Assembly (NCBI GenBank): GCA_003233255.1
Contig: QILH01000322.1
Location: 1 to 16,876 of the forward strand
Direction of reading: 5' to 3'
Source of the DNA: Gammaproteobacteria bacterium
GTDB taxonomy: Bacteria > Pseudomonadota > Gammaproteobacteria > UBA6429 > Thiohalophilaceae
DNA length: 16,876 bases
The notes below the pieces were generated by a model that made no database searches, had not been told where the DNA came from, and worked only from the letters and a program-made list of their open reading frames with translations. Position numbers and translations under genes: made by a program. Positions 1-7,781 of the stretch are shown in pieces. Numbering within the stretch: position 1 is the first letter of the stretch; every line of letters starts with the position of its first letter.

Positions 1-123
1 ATTCTGATAGGTAAAGGCCAGCTCGGCACCTTCACGGCGCATGGCCTGGGCAATACCCCAGGCGATAGAACGATTGCTTGCGAGTCCGACAATCAGTACT
101 CGTTTGTTCTGCATAAAACCCAT
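1..123 (-). CDS. fabI: Enoyl-[acyl-carrier-protein] reductase (NADH), N-terminus only
   Basis: FabI performs the last reduction of each fatty acid elongation cycle, turning trans-2-enoyl-ACP into acyl-ACP with NADH in the cytoplasm. Only the first 41 codons lie in the window; the gene runs off the left edge. The translation begins MGFMQNKRVLIVGLASNRSI and continues with IAWGIAQAMRREGAELAF, which is the hallmark start of the family: the first beta strand, the nucleotide-binding GLASNRSIAWGIA loop, then the alpha helix. The ATG at 123 matches the usual MGF start; a second in-frame ATG lies at 114. It is divergent from oppA with about 140 bases between. Identity is very secure; completeness and active-site residues cannot be judged. 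Confidence 0.93.
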   Translation of the reverse strand, partial: MGFMQNKRVLIVGLASNRSIAWGIAQAMRREGAELAFTYQN

Positions 124-262
124 AATCTGACCTTCTGTGTAGTTTAGAGTGTGTTCGACTTACGAAATTGTGCTAACGATAACAAATATTTAGCGAATAT
201 AAAAATCTTTTAAATTTAGTATTATTTGCGCAGATTCTCTTATGCGGGTTACTTGATGCGCT
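124..262. promoter_or_regulatory. AT-rich divergent intergenic region, fabI / oppA
   Basis: This gap of about 139 bases separates two divergent genes, so it should hold promoters for both. It is strongly AT-rich at about 180-228. A TATTAT at 220-225 could be a -10 element for oppA, but no convincing -35 sits at the right distance. No strong Shine-Dalgarno sequence precedes either candidate oppA start (GTG 263, ATG 287). The promoter role is inferred from gene arrangement only. Confidence 0.35.
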
Positions 263-1930
263 GTGGTAAACAAGCAACAATACGCCATGTTTCGCCTCTA
301 TAACCTTAATTTTGGCCGCGTTTTTCTGTTTTTTGCCAGTTGGCTAATCACAAGCTGGTTGGTTCTCGATTCAAGTTTTGCGGCAGATGTGCCCACACAA
401 CCATTAGCCGATACGCAAATCTTGCATCGAGGTAATGGCTCTGAGCCACAAAGCCTCGATCCGCATAAATCCGAAGGGGTGCCGTCGTCCAATATTCAAC
501 GCGATTTATACGAAGGCCTGATTAGTGAGTCACCTTCTGGTGAACTGGTGCCCGGAGTAGCGAAAAGCTGGACGATCAGTGCTGACGGGTTACGTTATGT
601 GTTTGTATTACGCCGTGATGCTAAATGGTCCAACGGTGATCCGGTAACGGCCTCCGATTTTGTGTACGGCTGGCAACGTATCGTTAACCCTAAGACCGGT
701 TCTTTTTACGCGCAAACCCTGGCGCCGATTTTAAATACCGAAGCGATTATTCAGGGCAAAAAGCCAGTAAGCACATTAGGTGTTAAGGCCATCAATAATT
801 ATAAACTTGAAGTCGTATTAAAAGGCCCCACGCCTTATTTCCCTGGGCTGTTAACGCATTCGTCAACCTATCCAGTACATAAAAAAAGTGTTGAACGCCA
901 TGGTGACAAATTTGCTCGAGTCGGAAATCTGATTGGTAACGGCCCCTTTGTATTAACCGAGTGGACAGTACAGTCGCATATCTTATTAACGCGTAACCCG
1001 CTGTACTGGGATAGTGCCAACACCCAACTCGAGCAGGTTTATTATTATCCCATCGACAATCAGGCCAGTGAGTTAAAACGCTATCGAGCAGGGGAACTGG
1101 ACATTGCTGAGTCCTTGCCGTTATCGCAAATCCCCTGGTTGCGGAAAAATCTGGCAGATGATTTACGCATTAGCCCGTATCTGGGGATTTATTATCTTGG
1201 TTATAATCTGCTGCGCGCGCCCTTTAAAGACAATAAAAAATTACGTCAGGCGCTATCGATGGCTATTGATAGAGAAATTTTAACGAATAAGATATTAAAA
1301 ACGGGAGAGGCCCCGGCCTACAGTTGGGTGCCCCCCAATGTTGCTAACTATCAGCAGCAGGAATACGCATGGAAGTCATGGTCTAAACAGAAACGTATCG
1401 CAATGGCCAGGGTATTATTTAAAGAGGCCGGGTATGACAAAGACAATCCGTTAAGCGTTGAGATACGTTACAATACCAGTGAGAATCATAAAAAGGTGGC
1501 GATTGTCGTGGCGTCGATGTGGAAAAAAAATTTAGGCGTTAAGACAAAATTATACAATGAAGAATGGAAAGTCTTTTTAGCTAATCGCAAGGCCAAAAAA
1601 GTTACCGAGGTTTTTCGCGCGGGCTGGATCGCCGACTACAATGATGCCTTTAGTTTTGCCGAGCTGATGCATTCGCAACATGGGGTGAATGACAGTAGCT
1701 ATAATAATAAAGTCTATGACGATATTTTAGCCCAGTCCTCAATGGAATCCGATTTGGAAAAACGCAAAAAACTTCTGCAACAGGCCGAACGGATTCTTTT
1801 AGACGATTACCCGATGATTCCGATTTATTATTACATGAGCAAACATCTGGTAAAACCCTACGTCGGGGGTTATGAGGATAATGTCATGGATCATCATTAC
1901 AGCAAGCACCTGTTCATTAAGGCGCATTAG
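263..1930 (+). CDS. oppA: Periplasmic oligopeptide-binding protein OppA (SBP family 5)
   Basis: OppA captures short peptides in the periplasm and delivers them to the OppBC channel. The protein (up to 555 aa) has an N-terminal hydrophobic stretch near residues 18-37 ending SSFA-ADVP, a likely signal peptidase I site. There is no lipobox cysteine, so it should be soluble in the periplasm. Family hallmarks follow E. coli OppA closely: GNGSEPQSLDPHKSEGVPSS after the signal, the DAKWSNGDPVTASDFVYGWQ segment, YNTSENHKK, and AGWIADYND, whose aspartate aligns with the residue that holds the peptide amino terminus. It ends in IKAH, like IVKH in E. coli. The first possible start is GTG at 263; ATG at 287 would give a shorter and equally plausible signal peptide. 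It is the first gene of an oppABCDF run, with 7 bases before oppB. Confidence 0.93.
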   Translation: MVNKQQYAMFRLYNLNFGRVFLFFASWLITSWLVLDSSFAADVPTQPLADTQILHRGNGSEPQSLDPHKSEGVPSSNIQRDLYEGLISESPSGELVPGVAKSWTISADGLRYVFVLRRDAKWSNGDPVTASDFVYGWQRIVNPKTGSFYAQTLAPILNTEAIIQGKKPVSTLGVKAINNYKLEVVLKGPTPYFPGLLTHSSTYPVHKKSVERHGDKFARVGNLIGNGPFVLTEWTVQSHILLTRNPLYWDSANTQLEQVYYYPIDNQASELKRYRAGELDIAESLPLSQIPWLRKNLADDLRISPYLGIYYLGYNLLRAPFKDNKKLRQALSMAIDREILTNKILKTGEAPAYSWVPPNVANYQQQEYAWKSWSKQKRIAMARVLFKEAGYDKDNPLSVEIRYNTSENHKKVAIVVASMWKKNLGVKTKLYNEEWKVFLANRKAKKVTEVFRAGWIADYNDAFSFAELMHSQHGVNDSSYNNKVYDDILAQSSMESDLEKRKKLLQQAERILLDDYPMIPIYYYMSKHLVKPYVGGYEDNVMDHHYSKHLFIKAH

Positions 1931-1937
1931 CAGTCGA

Positions 1938-2879
1938 ATGGTAACTTATTTTTTTCGACGTCTATTGGGTGCCATCCCAACCATCTTTTTAATTATTCTT
2001 ATCAGTTTCTTTTTAATCCGTCTCGCGCCGGGCGGGCCGTTTGATTTTGATCGCACTTTGGCCCCGGAGATCCAGGCGAATTTAAATGCGCAATATCATT
2101 TAGACAAACCCGTTTATGTTCAGTTTGGATATTATTTTCTGGATATCGTACAGGGTGATTTTGGGCCGTCCTTTCAATATAAAAATTACACCGTTACCGA
2201 ATTAATCGTGCAGGGTTTTCCAGTGTCGTTGCAGCTCGGTTTGTCAGCGATGTTGCTGGCGCTGCTTATTGGTGTCGCGGCGGGGATGTTCGCGGCGTAT
2301 AAACAGAATACCCGACTTGATCATTTAGTGATGACGCTCTCCATGACCGGGATATCCATTCCCAATTTTGTGGTTGCGCCGTTACTGATCCTGATTTTTG
2401 CCATCGGCGTTAGTCTGTTGCCTGCGGGGGGCTGGAATAATGGTGCAATTCAAAATCAGATCCTGCCGATCATTACCCTGGCGTTACCTTTGATCGCCTA
2501 CATTGCCCGTATCAGTCGCAGCAGCATGATCGAGGTATTGCGCATGCCGTATATTCGTACGGCGTATTCAAAAGGGCTGCCCAGTTTTTATATCGTAACC
2601 CGGCACGCACTGAAACCCACATTGTTGCCGGTGATTTCTTATCTGGGGCCGGCCATTGCCGGGCTGATCACCGGCTCAGTGGTGGTTGAACAAATATACG
2701 GCATTCCTGGATTAGGTCGTTATTTTATTCAGGGTGCGTTAAACCGTGATTACACATTGGTGATGGGGGTGGTGGTTTTTTACGGCATACTCATCATCGC
2801 CTTAAACCTGATCGTTGATCTATTGTATGGCTGGCTGGATCCACAGATACGCCTGCACGGACGTAGCAATGTCCGGTGA
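1938..2879 (+). CDS. oppB: Oligopeptide ABC transporter permease OppB
   Basis: This is one of the two membrane subunits forming the peptide channel in the inner membrane. The 313-aa protein starts MVTYFFRRLLGAIPTIFLII, the first transmembrane helix of the family, followed by RLAPGGPFDFDRTLAPEIQA and the periplasmic FGPSFQYKNYTV stretch. Both are near copies of the E. coli OppB pattern. The BPD_transp_1 domain covers roughly residues 95-310, with the ATPase-contacting EAA loop around YIRTAYSKGLPSFYIVTRHA and the GPAIAGLITGSVVVEQIYGIPGLGR segment. The ATG at 1938 was chosen because the family's first helix begins there and because it leaves only 7 bases after oppA. An upstream in-frame ATG at 1872 would sit inside oppA. 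Its end overlaps oppC by 11 bases. Confidence 0.93.
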   Translation: MVTYFFRRLLGAIPTIFLIILISFFLIRLAPGGPFDFDRTLAPEIQANLNAQYHLDKPVYVQFGYYFLDIVQGDFGPSFQYKNYTVTELIVQGFPVSLQLGLSAMLLALLIGVAAGMFAAYKQNTRLDHLVMTLSMTGISIPNFVVAPLLILIFAIGVSLLPAGGWNNGAIQNQILPIITLALPLIAYIARISRSSMIEVLRMPYIRTAYSKGLPSFYIVTRHALKPTLLPVISYLGPAIAGLITGSVVVEQIYGIPGLGRYFIQGALNRDYTLVMGVVVFYGILIIALNLIVDLLYGWLDPQIRLHGRSNVR

Positions 2880-3759
2880 TATAGATTCTACGATTTTATT
2901 CGAGGGCCCTGTTGAATCAACTGGGCGACGGGTCTGGTTACGACTAAAACAAAATCGTGCGGCGCTGGTAAGCATGAGTTTGATTATGGTCGTTATTGTC
3001 GCGGCATTAATTGGACCGATGTTATCAAGTTATTCCATCGACGACATTGACTATGACGCCATTGCGGTCGCGCCGTCGATTTCCAACGGTCACCTGTTTG
3101 GTACTGACGGTCTGGGTCGGGATTTATTTGTGCGCACCATGGAGGGCAGTCGTATTTCATTATTGATCGGCGTGGTGGCCACATTGGTGAGTCTGCTGAT
3201 CGGCATTCATTACGGTGCTATAGCCGGTTATTATGGTGGTCGCGTGGATGCGGTGATGATGCGCATCGTTGATATTCTTTACTCTATGCCGTTTATGTTT
3301 TTCGTTATTTTGCTCATGGTGTTTTTCGGGCGCAATATATTTTTAATCTTCATCGCCATCGGTGCCATCAACTGGCTGGATATTGCCAGAATAGTGCGCG
3401 GCCAGACCTTAAGTCTGAAACAACAGGGTTATGTTGAAGCGGCCAGGATTTATGGTGCCAGTCACTGGCAGATAATCAAACGTCACATCATCCCCAATCT
3501 GTTTGGTATCGTGATCGTTTATATCACCTTAACCATCCCCCAGGTTATTTTAGTGGAATCGTTTTTAAGTTTTCTGGGTTTGGGCATACAGGAACCGATG
3601 ACCAGTTTAGGTGCGTTGGTCAGTGACGGTGCCGAAGAAATGGAAAGCTCAAGCTGGATGTTGATCTTCCCGGCTTTATTTTTATCGTTGTTGCTCTTTT
3701 GTTTTAATTTTATCGGCGATGGTTTGCGTGATGCGATCGATCCGAAGCAGGCAGATTAA
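2869..3759 (+). CDS. oppC: Oligopeptide ABC transporter permease OppC
   Basis: This is the second channel-forming permease of the Opp importer. The 296-aa protein has a short cytoplasmic N-terminus, a first helix near residues 37-56, then the family signature HLFGTDGLGRDLFVRTMEGS before the second helix. The EAA loop lies around GYVEAARIYGASHWQIIKRHIIPN, and the C-terminus reads FNFIGDGLRDAIDPKQAD, nearly the same as E. coli OppC (302 aa). The start at 2869 overlaps the end of oppB by 11 bases, typical of translational coupling; an in-frame ATG at 2815 lies inside oppB and would add residues unlike the family. Only 3 bases separate its stop from oppD. Confidence 0.93.
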   Translation: MSGDIDSTILFEGPVESTGRRVWLRLKQNRAALVSMSLIMVVIVAALIGPMLSSYSIDDIDYDAIAVAPSISNGHLFGTDGLGRDLFVRTMEGSRISLLIGVVATLVSLLIGIHYGAIAGYYGGRVDAVMMRIVDILYSMPFMFFVILLMVFFGRNIFLIFIAIGAINWLDIARIVRGQTLSLKQQGYVEAARIYGASHWQIIKRHIIPNLFGIVIVYITLTIPQVILVESFLSFLGLGIQEPMTSLGALVSDGAEEMESSSWMLIFPALFLSLLLFCFNFIGDGLRDAIDPKQAD

Positions 3760-3762
3760 AAT

Positions 3763-4719
3763 ATGCAGGCAATTCTCGAAGCTAAAAATATTTCGATTCG
3801 TTTTAATACCGCAAAAGGTGTGGTGTATGCCGTGAACGAAGTTGATTTAGTATTAAATAAAGGTGAAGTACTGGGTATTGTGGGTGAATCTGGCAGCGGT
3901 AAAACGCAATTAATGCACAGTCTGATTCGGTTGTTACCCGGTAATGCCGAGGTCTCAGGGAGCATTTTTTATGAGGGTGAAAACATTCCTGACGCTTCGC
4001 AGACAAGAATAAATACTATTCGTCGTAACGAGATAGCCATGATCTTTCAGGATCCAATGTCGTGTTTAAATCCGTATTTAAAAATATCTCAGCAATTAAC
4101 GGAAGCACTGTTGTTTGATGATAAAATAAATAAAGCGGAAGCCCTGCAACAGGCGATCGATATGCTCGAAAAAGTTCAAATCCCAGACGCTAAACAACGC
4201 ATACATTCTTACCCCTATCAGTTGTCTGGCGGTATGCGGCAACGTGTGATGTTGGCCATGGCCTTGCTTAGGAAGCCGAAAGTTTTAATCGCCGATGAGC
4301 CCACAACGGCGCTAGACGTCACCGTGCAGGCCGAGATTTTACAACTGTTGAAACAGCTCACAGCTGAATATGGTCTGAGTGTTTTATTTATTACCCATGA
4401 TTTAAGCATCGTTGCCGGGCAATGTGATCGTGTTATGGTTATGTATGCGGGACAGGTCGTGGAGCAGGCCAGTGTTAACGAACTTTTTTATCAGGCCAGA
4501 CATCCATACACTCAGGGACTGTTGGCCTCGGCAAAGAGTCAGTCGGGTATGAGTGATAAGCTCATTAGTATAGCTGGGCAAGCACCGGCAAATAATCAAC
4601 GCCAACCCGGCTGTCCATTTTATGCTCGGTGTGAACAACGAATTGATTCTTGCGCTAAAGATACCCCTGTTTTATCCAGTAATGGATCACACTCGCAGGC
4701 CTGCCATCTATATGGATAA
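3763..4719 (+). CDS. oppD: Oligopeptide ABC transporter ATP-binding protein OppD
   Basis: This is one of the two ATPases that power Opp, on the cytoplasmic side of the inner membrane. The 318-aa protein carries a Walker A GESGSGKT (41-48), Q-loop Q96, signature LSGGM (154-158), Walker B VLIADE (174-179, catalytic E179), the ALD D-loop, and switch H212 in THD. The C-terminal oligo_HPY extension begins at HPYT (247-250) and holds four cysteines (C284, C290, C297, C314). In the OppD/DppD family this pattern binds a [4Fe-4S] cluster; that is family knowledge, not seen here. The gene follows oppC after 3 bases and overlaps oppF by 8. All catalytic residues are present. Confidence 0.93.
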   Translation: MQAILEAKNISIRFNTAKGVVYAVNEVDLVLNKGEVLGIVGESGSGKTQLMHSLIRLLPGNAEVSGSIFYEGENIPDASQTRINTIRRNEIAMIFQDPMSCLNPYLKISQQLTEALLFDDKINKAEALQQAIDMLEKVQIPDAKQRIHSYPYQLSGGMRQRVMLAMALLRKPKVLIADEPTTALDVTVQAEILQLLKQLTAEYGLSVLFITHDLSIVAGQCDRVMVMYAGQVVEQASVNELFYQARHPYTQGLLASAKSQSGMSDKLISIAGQAPANNQRQPGCPFYARCEQRIDSCAKDTPVLSSNGSHSQACHLYG

Positions 4720-5689
4720 CACTATAGATGCCCAAAACGTGTTGATGCGGGTACAGCAGTTAACGGTTGAGTTTCCCATCCAGTCCACTAAAATATTTTC
4801 ACTGGGGAAACAAAATTTCCAGGCACTATCGAATGTTAGTTTTGAGATACGTCAAGGAGTTACATTGGGTATCGTCGGTGAATCAGGTTCAGGCAAGACG
4901 ACTCTGGCCAGAACACTGGCTGGTTTAATAGAACCGACGGTGGGCAGTGTTAGCATCGCAAAGAATATTACCCCTACGCGTGATATTCAATTCGTGTTTC
5001 AGGATTCCCTCGCGGCATTAAACCCACGCATGACCGTCGAACAACTCATCCTTGAACCCCTAGATTATCAATTACCCAAGATGGATGTTCAACAACGTCA
5101 GCAAAAACTAAAACAGAGTATGGAGCAGGTCGGGCTAGATTATGCTCAGCGTCAACGTTATGCGCATGAGTTTTCCGGCGGACAATGCCAACGTATCGGC
5201 ATCGCTCGTGCCATGATCACCGAACCAGAGATCCTTATCTGTGATGAGCCGGTGAGTGCCCTGGATGTCTCCGTCCGGGCGCAGGTGATAAACTTGCTTA
5301 AAGATCTGCAATCTCAGCATGGTCTCACCTTGATCTTTATTGCGCATGATCTGAGTCTGGTACGATTTATCAGCGATGAGATAATCGTGTTATATCGGGG
5401 TCGTATCGTTGAGCAAGGTCATACCGAACAGGTATTTAACCATCCCGGCCACCCGTACACCAGGGCGTTAATCGAGGTCGAACCTCGTCCCGATCCGGAA
5501 TTTGAACGCCAGCGCGTTCCTGTACCGATTCGATCCCAAAATGAGCTTGAAATATCTGAATTAGCCTGTGTTTATGTGGGGCGGTGCAAAAATAGACAGT
5601 CAAAATGTACCCAAAGGCAGCCTGAGCAGCGGGTCTTATCGGATAAGCAAAATGTCGCCTGCTTTTACCCACTAAAGTATCCAAAATGA
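4712..5689 (+). CDS. oppF: Oligopeptide ABC transporter ATP-binding protein OppF
   Basis: This is the partner ATPase of OppD. Counted from ATG 4712 the protein has 325 aa. It shows Walker A GESGSGKT (56-63), Q97, signature FSGGQ (154-158), Walker B ILICDE (174-179), SALD D-loop and H212. The C-terminus has four cysteines (C286, C292, C299, C317) with spacing like OppD's, again suggesting an iron-sulfur site by family analogy. The 4712 start gives an 8-base overlap with oppD and places MRVQQLTVEF, the usual family start, about 11 residues in; an upstream in-frame ATG at 4622 would add 30 residues encoded inside oppD. It is the last gene of the opp operon, followed by palindromic repeats. Confidence 0.92.
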   Translation: MDNTIDAQNVLMRVQQLTVEFPIQSTKIFSLGKQNFQALSNVSFEIRQGVTLGIVGESGSGKTTLARTLAGLIEPTVGSVSIAKNITPTRDIQFVFQDSLAALNPRMTVEQLILEPLDYQLPKMDVQQRQQKLKQSMEQVGLDYAQRQRYAHEFSGGQCQRIGIARAMITEPEILICDEPVSALDVSVRAQVINLLKDLQSQHGLTLIFIAHDLSLVRFISDEIIVLYRGRIVEQGHTEQVFNHPGHPYTRALIEVEPRPDPEFERQRVPVPIRSQNELEISELACVYVGRCKNRQSKCTQRQPEQRVLSDKQNVACFYPLKYPK

Positions 5690-5733
5690 GAAACGGGTTA
5701 AATTGTGTGAAATGAGATTTAGACAGCATAATA

Positions 5734-5793
5734 TGCCATTCTGAGCGAAGCAGAATGAGCATTAAAAGATTCTTCGCTTCGCTCAGAATGGCA
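5734..5793. repeat. Palindromic repeat pair with 17-bp inverted arms
   Basis: TGCCATTCTGAGCGAAG at 5734-5750 pairs perfectly with CTTCGCTCAGAATGGCA at 5777-5793, across a 26-base loop. The loop also contains CAGAATGAG and AGATTCTTCG, so the right half is an inverted copy of a longer unit. The sequence belongs to the scattered ATTCTGAGCGAAGCGAAGAAT type that I recall from many unrelated bacterial genomes. It lies about 45 bases after oppF. The hairpin could slow transcription or protect mRNA ends, but no T-run follows, so it is not a standard intrinsic terminator. Confidence 0.75.
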
Positions 5794-5818
5794 GGCGTAG
5801 AAGGTGTATTTTCTGTGT

Positions 5819-5843
5819 CATCCTGAGCAGAGCGAAGGATCTT
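5819..5843 (+). repeat. Third, diverged copy of the palindromic repeat unit
   Basis: TCATCCTGAGCAGAGCGAAG followed by GATCT resembles the unit at 5734-5793 (CATTCTGAGCGAAGC... in direct orientation and AGATTCTTCGCTTCGCTCAG inverted). It has compensating changes: ATTCT/AGAAT is replaced by ATCCT/AGGAT, which keeps the small palindrome intact. It lies between the paired copy and the promoter region of the second transporter. Confidence 0.6.
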
Positions 5844-5880
5844 AATTATCTTTTGTTATGCGGGAAACAGGATCTTTCTA

Positions 5881-5886
5881 TATAAT
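5881..5886 (+). promoter_or_regulatory. Candidate -10 box for the second transporter operon
   Basis: A perfect TATAAT stands 33 bases before the ATG at 5920, in an AT-rich stretch that begins right after the repeats. No good -35 lies 16-18 bases upstream; TTGTTA at 5853-5858 is about 22 bases away, which is too far for a normal sigma-70 promoter. The position in front of the operon and the exact match support it; the missing -35 weakens it. Confidence 0.4.
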
Positions 5887-5919
5887 TAAAATTTAAAATA
5901 GTACCGACGGATAAAAACT

Positions 5920-7776
5920 ATGCAAAAACGCCTTACCACCAAAGACTACACCTTATTCGTGATGCTGACGGTTTTATTTCTCGCCCTGATATTAACCATG
6001 TACATGATAGACCGGCAGTGGTTAAAACTATCCGAGGTTGAACAACAGGCGCGTGAACAGGCGCAGGATTTACGCGAGATCAGAAAAACGCTGGGTAAGA
6101 TTGCGGGCGGACAAATCGTAAGTTCATCAGCTCAGGGGGGGAACGATGACATCCCCGATTCATTTCAACGCGCCTGGCAGGCGAGTCAGTTACCAGACTA
6201 CAGTGAGGGTGACTGGTTGGTACAGTCATTTGCTTCAAACATAAAAACCCTGACCCCGCTGGTATCGACGGACAGGTACGCGTCGGATGTGCAAGGTATG
6301 ATTCAGGAGACATTATTAACTTATAATCCGGATACGCTTGAATTAATCGGACATATCGCCAGTTCCTGGACAATCTCTGACGATGGTCTGACCCTGATCT
6401 ACAAAATACGCAATGACGTGAGCTTCTCAGACGGCGTTAAACTGACCGCCCGTGATGTCGTATTCAGTTATGACTTTGCCATGAATGAAAAGATCGCGGC
6501 CCCTCGCCAACGTGCCTATTACCGAAAAATTAAATCCGTGACTGCGATAGATGATTTTACGGTCGAGTTTGTTTTTAAAGAACCCTATTACAATAGCCTG
6601 TTAATGTCGGGTTCGATGTCGATACTACCAAAACATTTTTATGAAAAATATTTGGCGGCACCTGAAAAGTATAATGAATCAAAAGGTATATTATTAGGAT
6701 CAGGGCCATACAAATTACAGGATCCCACTGGCTGGACACCGGATAAAGGGCTGGTTGAACTCGTTCGCAATGAACGCTACTGGGGGCCGGTGACGCCGAC
6801 CTATGATCGAGTATTATGGAAAATAATTGAGCATGATAGTGCCCGCCTGACCACGTTTCGAAATGGTGAGATTGATATCTATTCTGCCAGACCGCTTGAA
6901 TACAATAAATTGCTAAACGATAAAGCCCTGATGTTACGCACCTATCACTTTGAGTACATGCCGCCGATTAATGGTTATTTTTATATTGGCTGGAATCAAA
7001 GACGCGATAGCAAGAATACTCGTTTTAAAGACCGTCGAGTGCGCGAGGCTATGACTTATTTAACCGATCGAAATAAAATCATCAATGAGATCTATCTTGG
7101 CTATGGGGAAGTAGCCGTTAGTCCTTTTAATCCTAAAAGCAAGCAGCATAATAAATCGCTAAAACCTCGCGCCTATGATGTTGAGCGTGCTAAAGCGTTA
7201 CTAAAAGAGGCGGGGTACGAAGATCGAGATGGGGATGGCGTAATCGAAGATACTAATGGTAAAAAACTCGAATTTGAGTTGACCTTTCCAAACGGTAACG
7301 AAGACTATAAACGCTTAGCGTTACTGCTGAAAGATCTGTATGCCCGTGCCGGTATAGCGATGATACCCAAAGCGACCGAATGGCCGGTGATGCTGGAAAA
7401 TGCCACCAAACGAAATTTTGATGCGATGATGCTGGGCTGGACCAGCGTGGTCGAAAGTGACCTGTATCAGATTTTTCATAGCAGCCAGATTGAAGATGAA
7501 GGGGATAACTTTATCAATTACAAAAATCCTGAACTCGATAAATGCATTGATGAGGCCCGCACGTCAGTGAAGATAGATAAACGCATGGGAATCTGGCAGC
7601 GCTGTGAAAAGATCTTATATGATGATCAACCCTATACCTTTTTAAACCGGCGCGCACGCCTGGTGTTTGTGAATAAGCGCTTTAAGAATATCAAGGTCAC
7701 CAATTTTGGCCTGAATCTGACTACCACGCCGCTTGAATCGTTTGTGCCGTTAAATAATCAAAAGTATTTAAAATAA
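5920..7776 (+). CDS. Membrane-anchored peptide-type substrate-binding protein (SBP family 5)
   Basis: This is the substrate-binding component of the second ABC importer. The 618-aa protein starts with a charged segment, a single hydrophobic helix (about residues 11-30, TLFVMLTVLFLALILTMYMI), and then a heptad-like charged stretch (33-62). There is no clear signal peptidase site and no lipobox, so it is probably held in the inner membrane by an uncleaved anchor with the binding domain outside. The SBP_bac_5 fold spans about 100-610: SSWTISDDGLTLIYKIRNDV, FSDGVKLTARDVVFSYDFA, GSGPYKL, DRRVREAMTYLTDR, then AKALLKEAGYEDRDGDG. The DxDxDG at 435-440 resembles an EF-hand-type calcium loop. It occupies the YejA/NppA place in its operon but does not look like a close YejA. 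The substrate is unknown; peptides or peptide-like compounds are likely from context. The next gene starts 5 bases after its stop. Confidence 0.85.
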   Translation: MQKRLTTKDYTLFVMLTVLFLALILTMYMIDRQWLKLSEVEQQAREQAQDLREIRKTLGKIAGGQIVSSSAQGGNDDIPDSFQRAWQASQLPDYSEGDWLVQSFASNIKTLTPLVSTDRYASDVQGMIQETLLTYNPDTLELIGHIASSWTISDDGLTLIYKIRNDVSFSDGVKLTARDVVFSYDFAMNEKIAAPRQRAYYRKIKSVTAIDDFTVEFVFKEPYYNSLLMSGSMSILPKHFYEKYLAAPEKYNESKGILLGSGPYKLQDPTGWTPDKGLVELVRNERYWGPVTPTYDRVLWKIIEHDSARLTTFRNGEIDIYSARPLEYNKLLNDKALMLRTYHFEYMPPINGYFYIGWNQRRDSKNTRFKDRRVREAMTYLTDRNKIINEIYLGYGEVAVSPFNPKSKQHNKSLKPRAYDVERAKALLKEAGYEDRDGDGVIEDTNGKKLEFELTFPNGNEDYKRLALLLKDLYARAGIAMIPKATEWPVMLENATKRNFDAMMLGWTSVVESDLYQIFHSSQIEDEGDNFINYKNPELDKCIDEARTSVKIDKRMGIWQRCEKILYDDQPYTFLNRRARLVFVNKRFKNIKVTNFGLNLTTTPLESFVPLNNQKYLK

Positions 7777-7781
7777 TATAA

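Noticed and set aside
1872..1937. Upstream in-frame ATG extension of oppB
   Set aside because: The extra 22 residues fall inside oppA, and the conserved first helix of OppB begins exactly at the ATG at 1938.
4622..4711. Upstream start of oppF at 4622
   Set aside because: It would add 30 residues coded wholly inside oppD and unlike OppF N-termini; 4712 gives a normal overlap of 8 bases.
5777..5800. Intrinsic terminator for the opp operon
   Set aside because: The hairpin is strong but its loop is long and it is followed by GGCGTAG, not a T-run.
5734..5843. CRISPR array
   Set aside because: The repeats are three palindromic units in mixed orientation without even spacers, and no cas gene is near.
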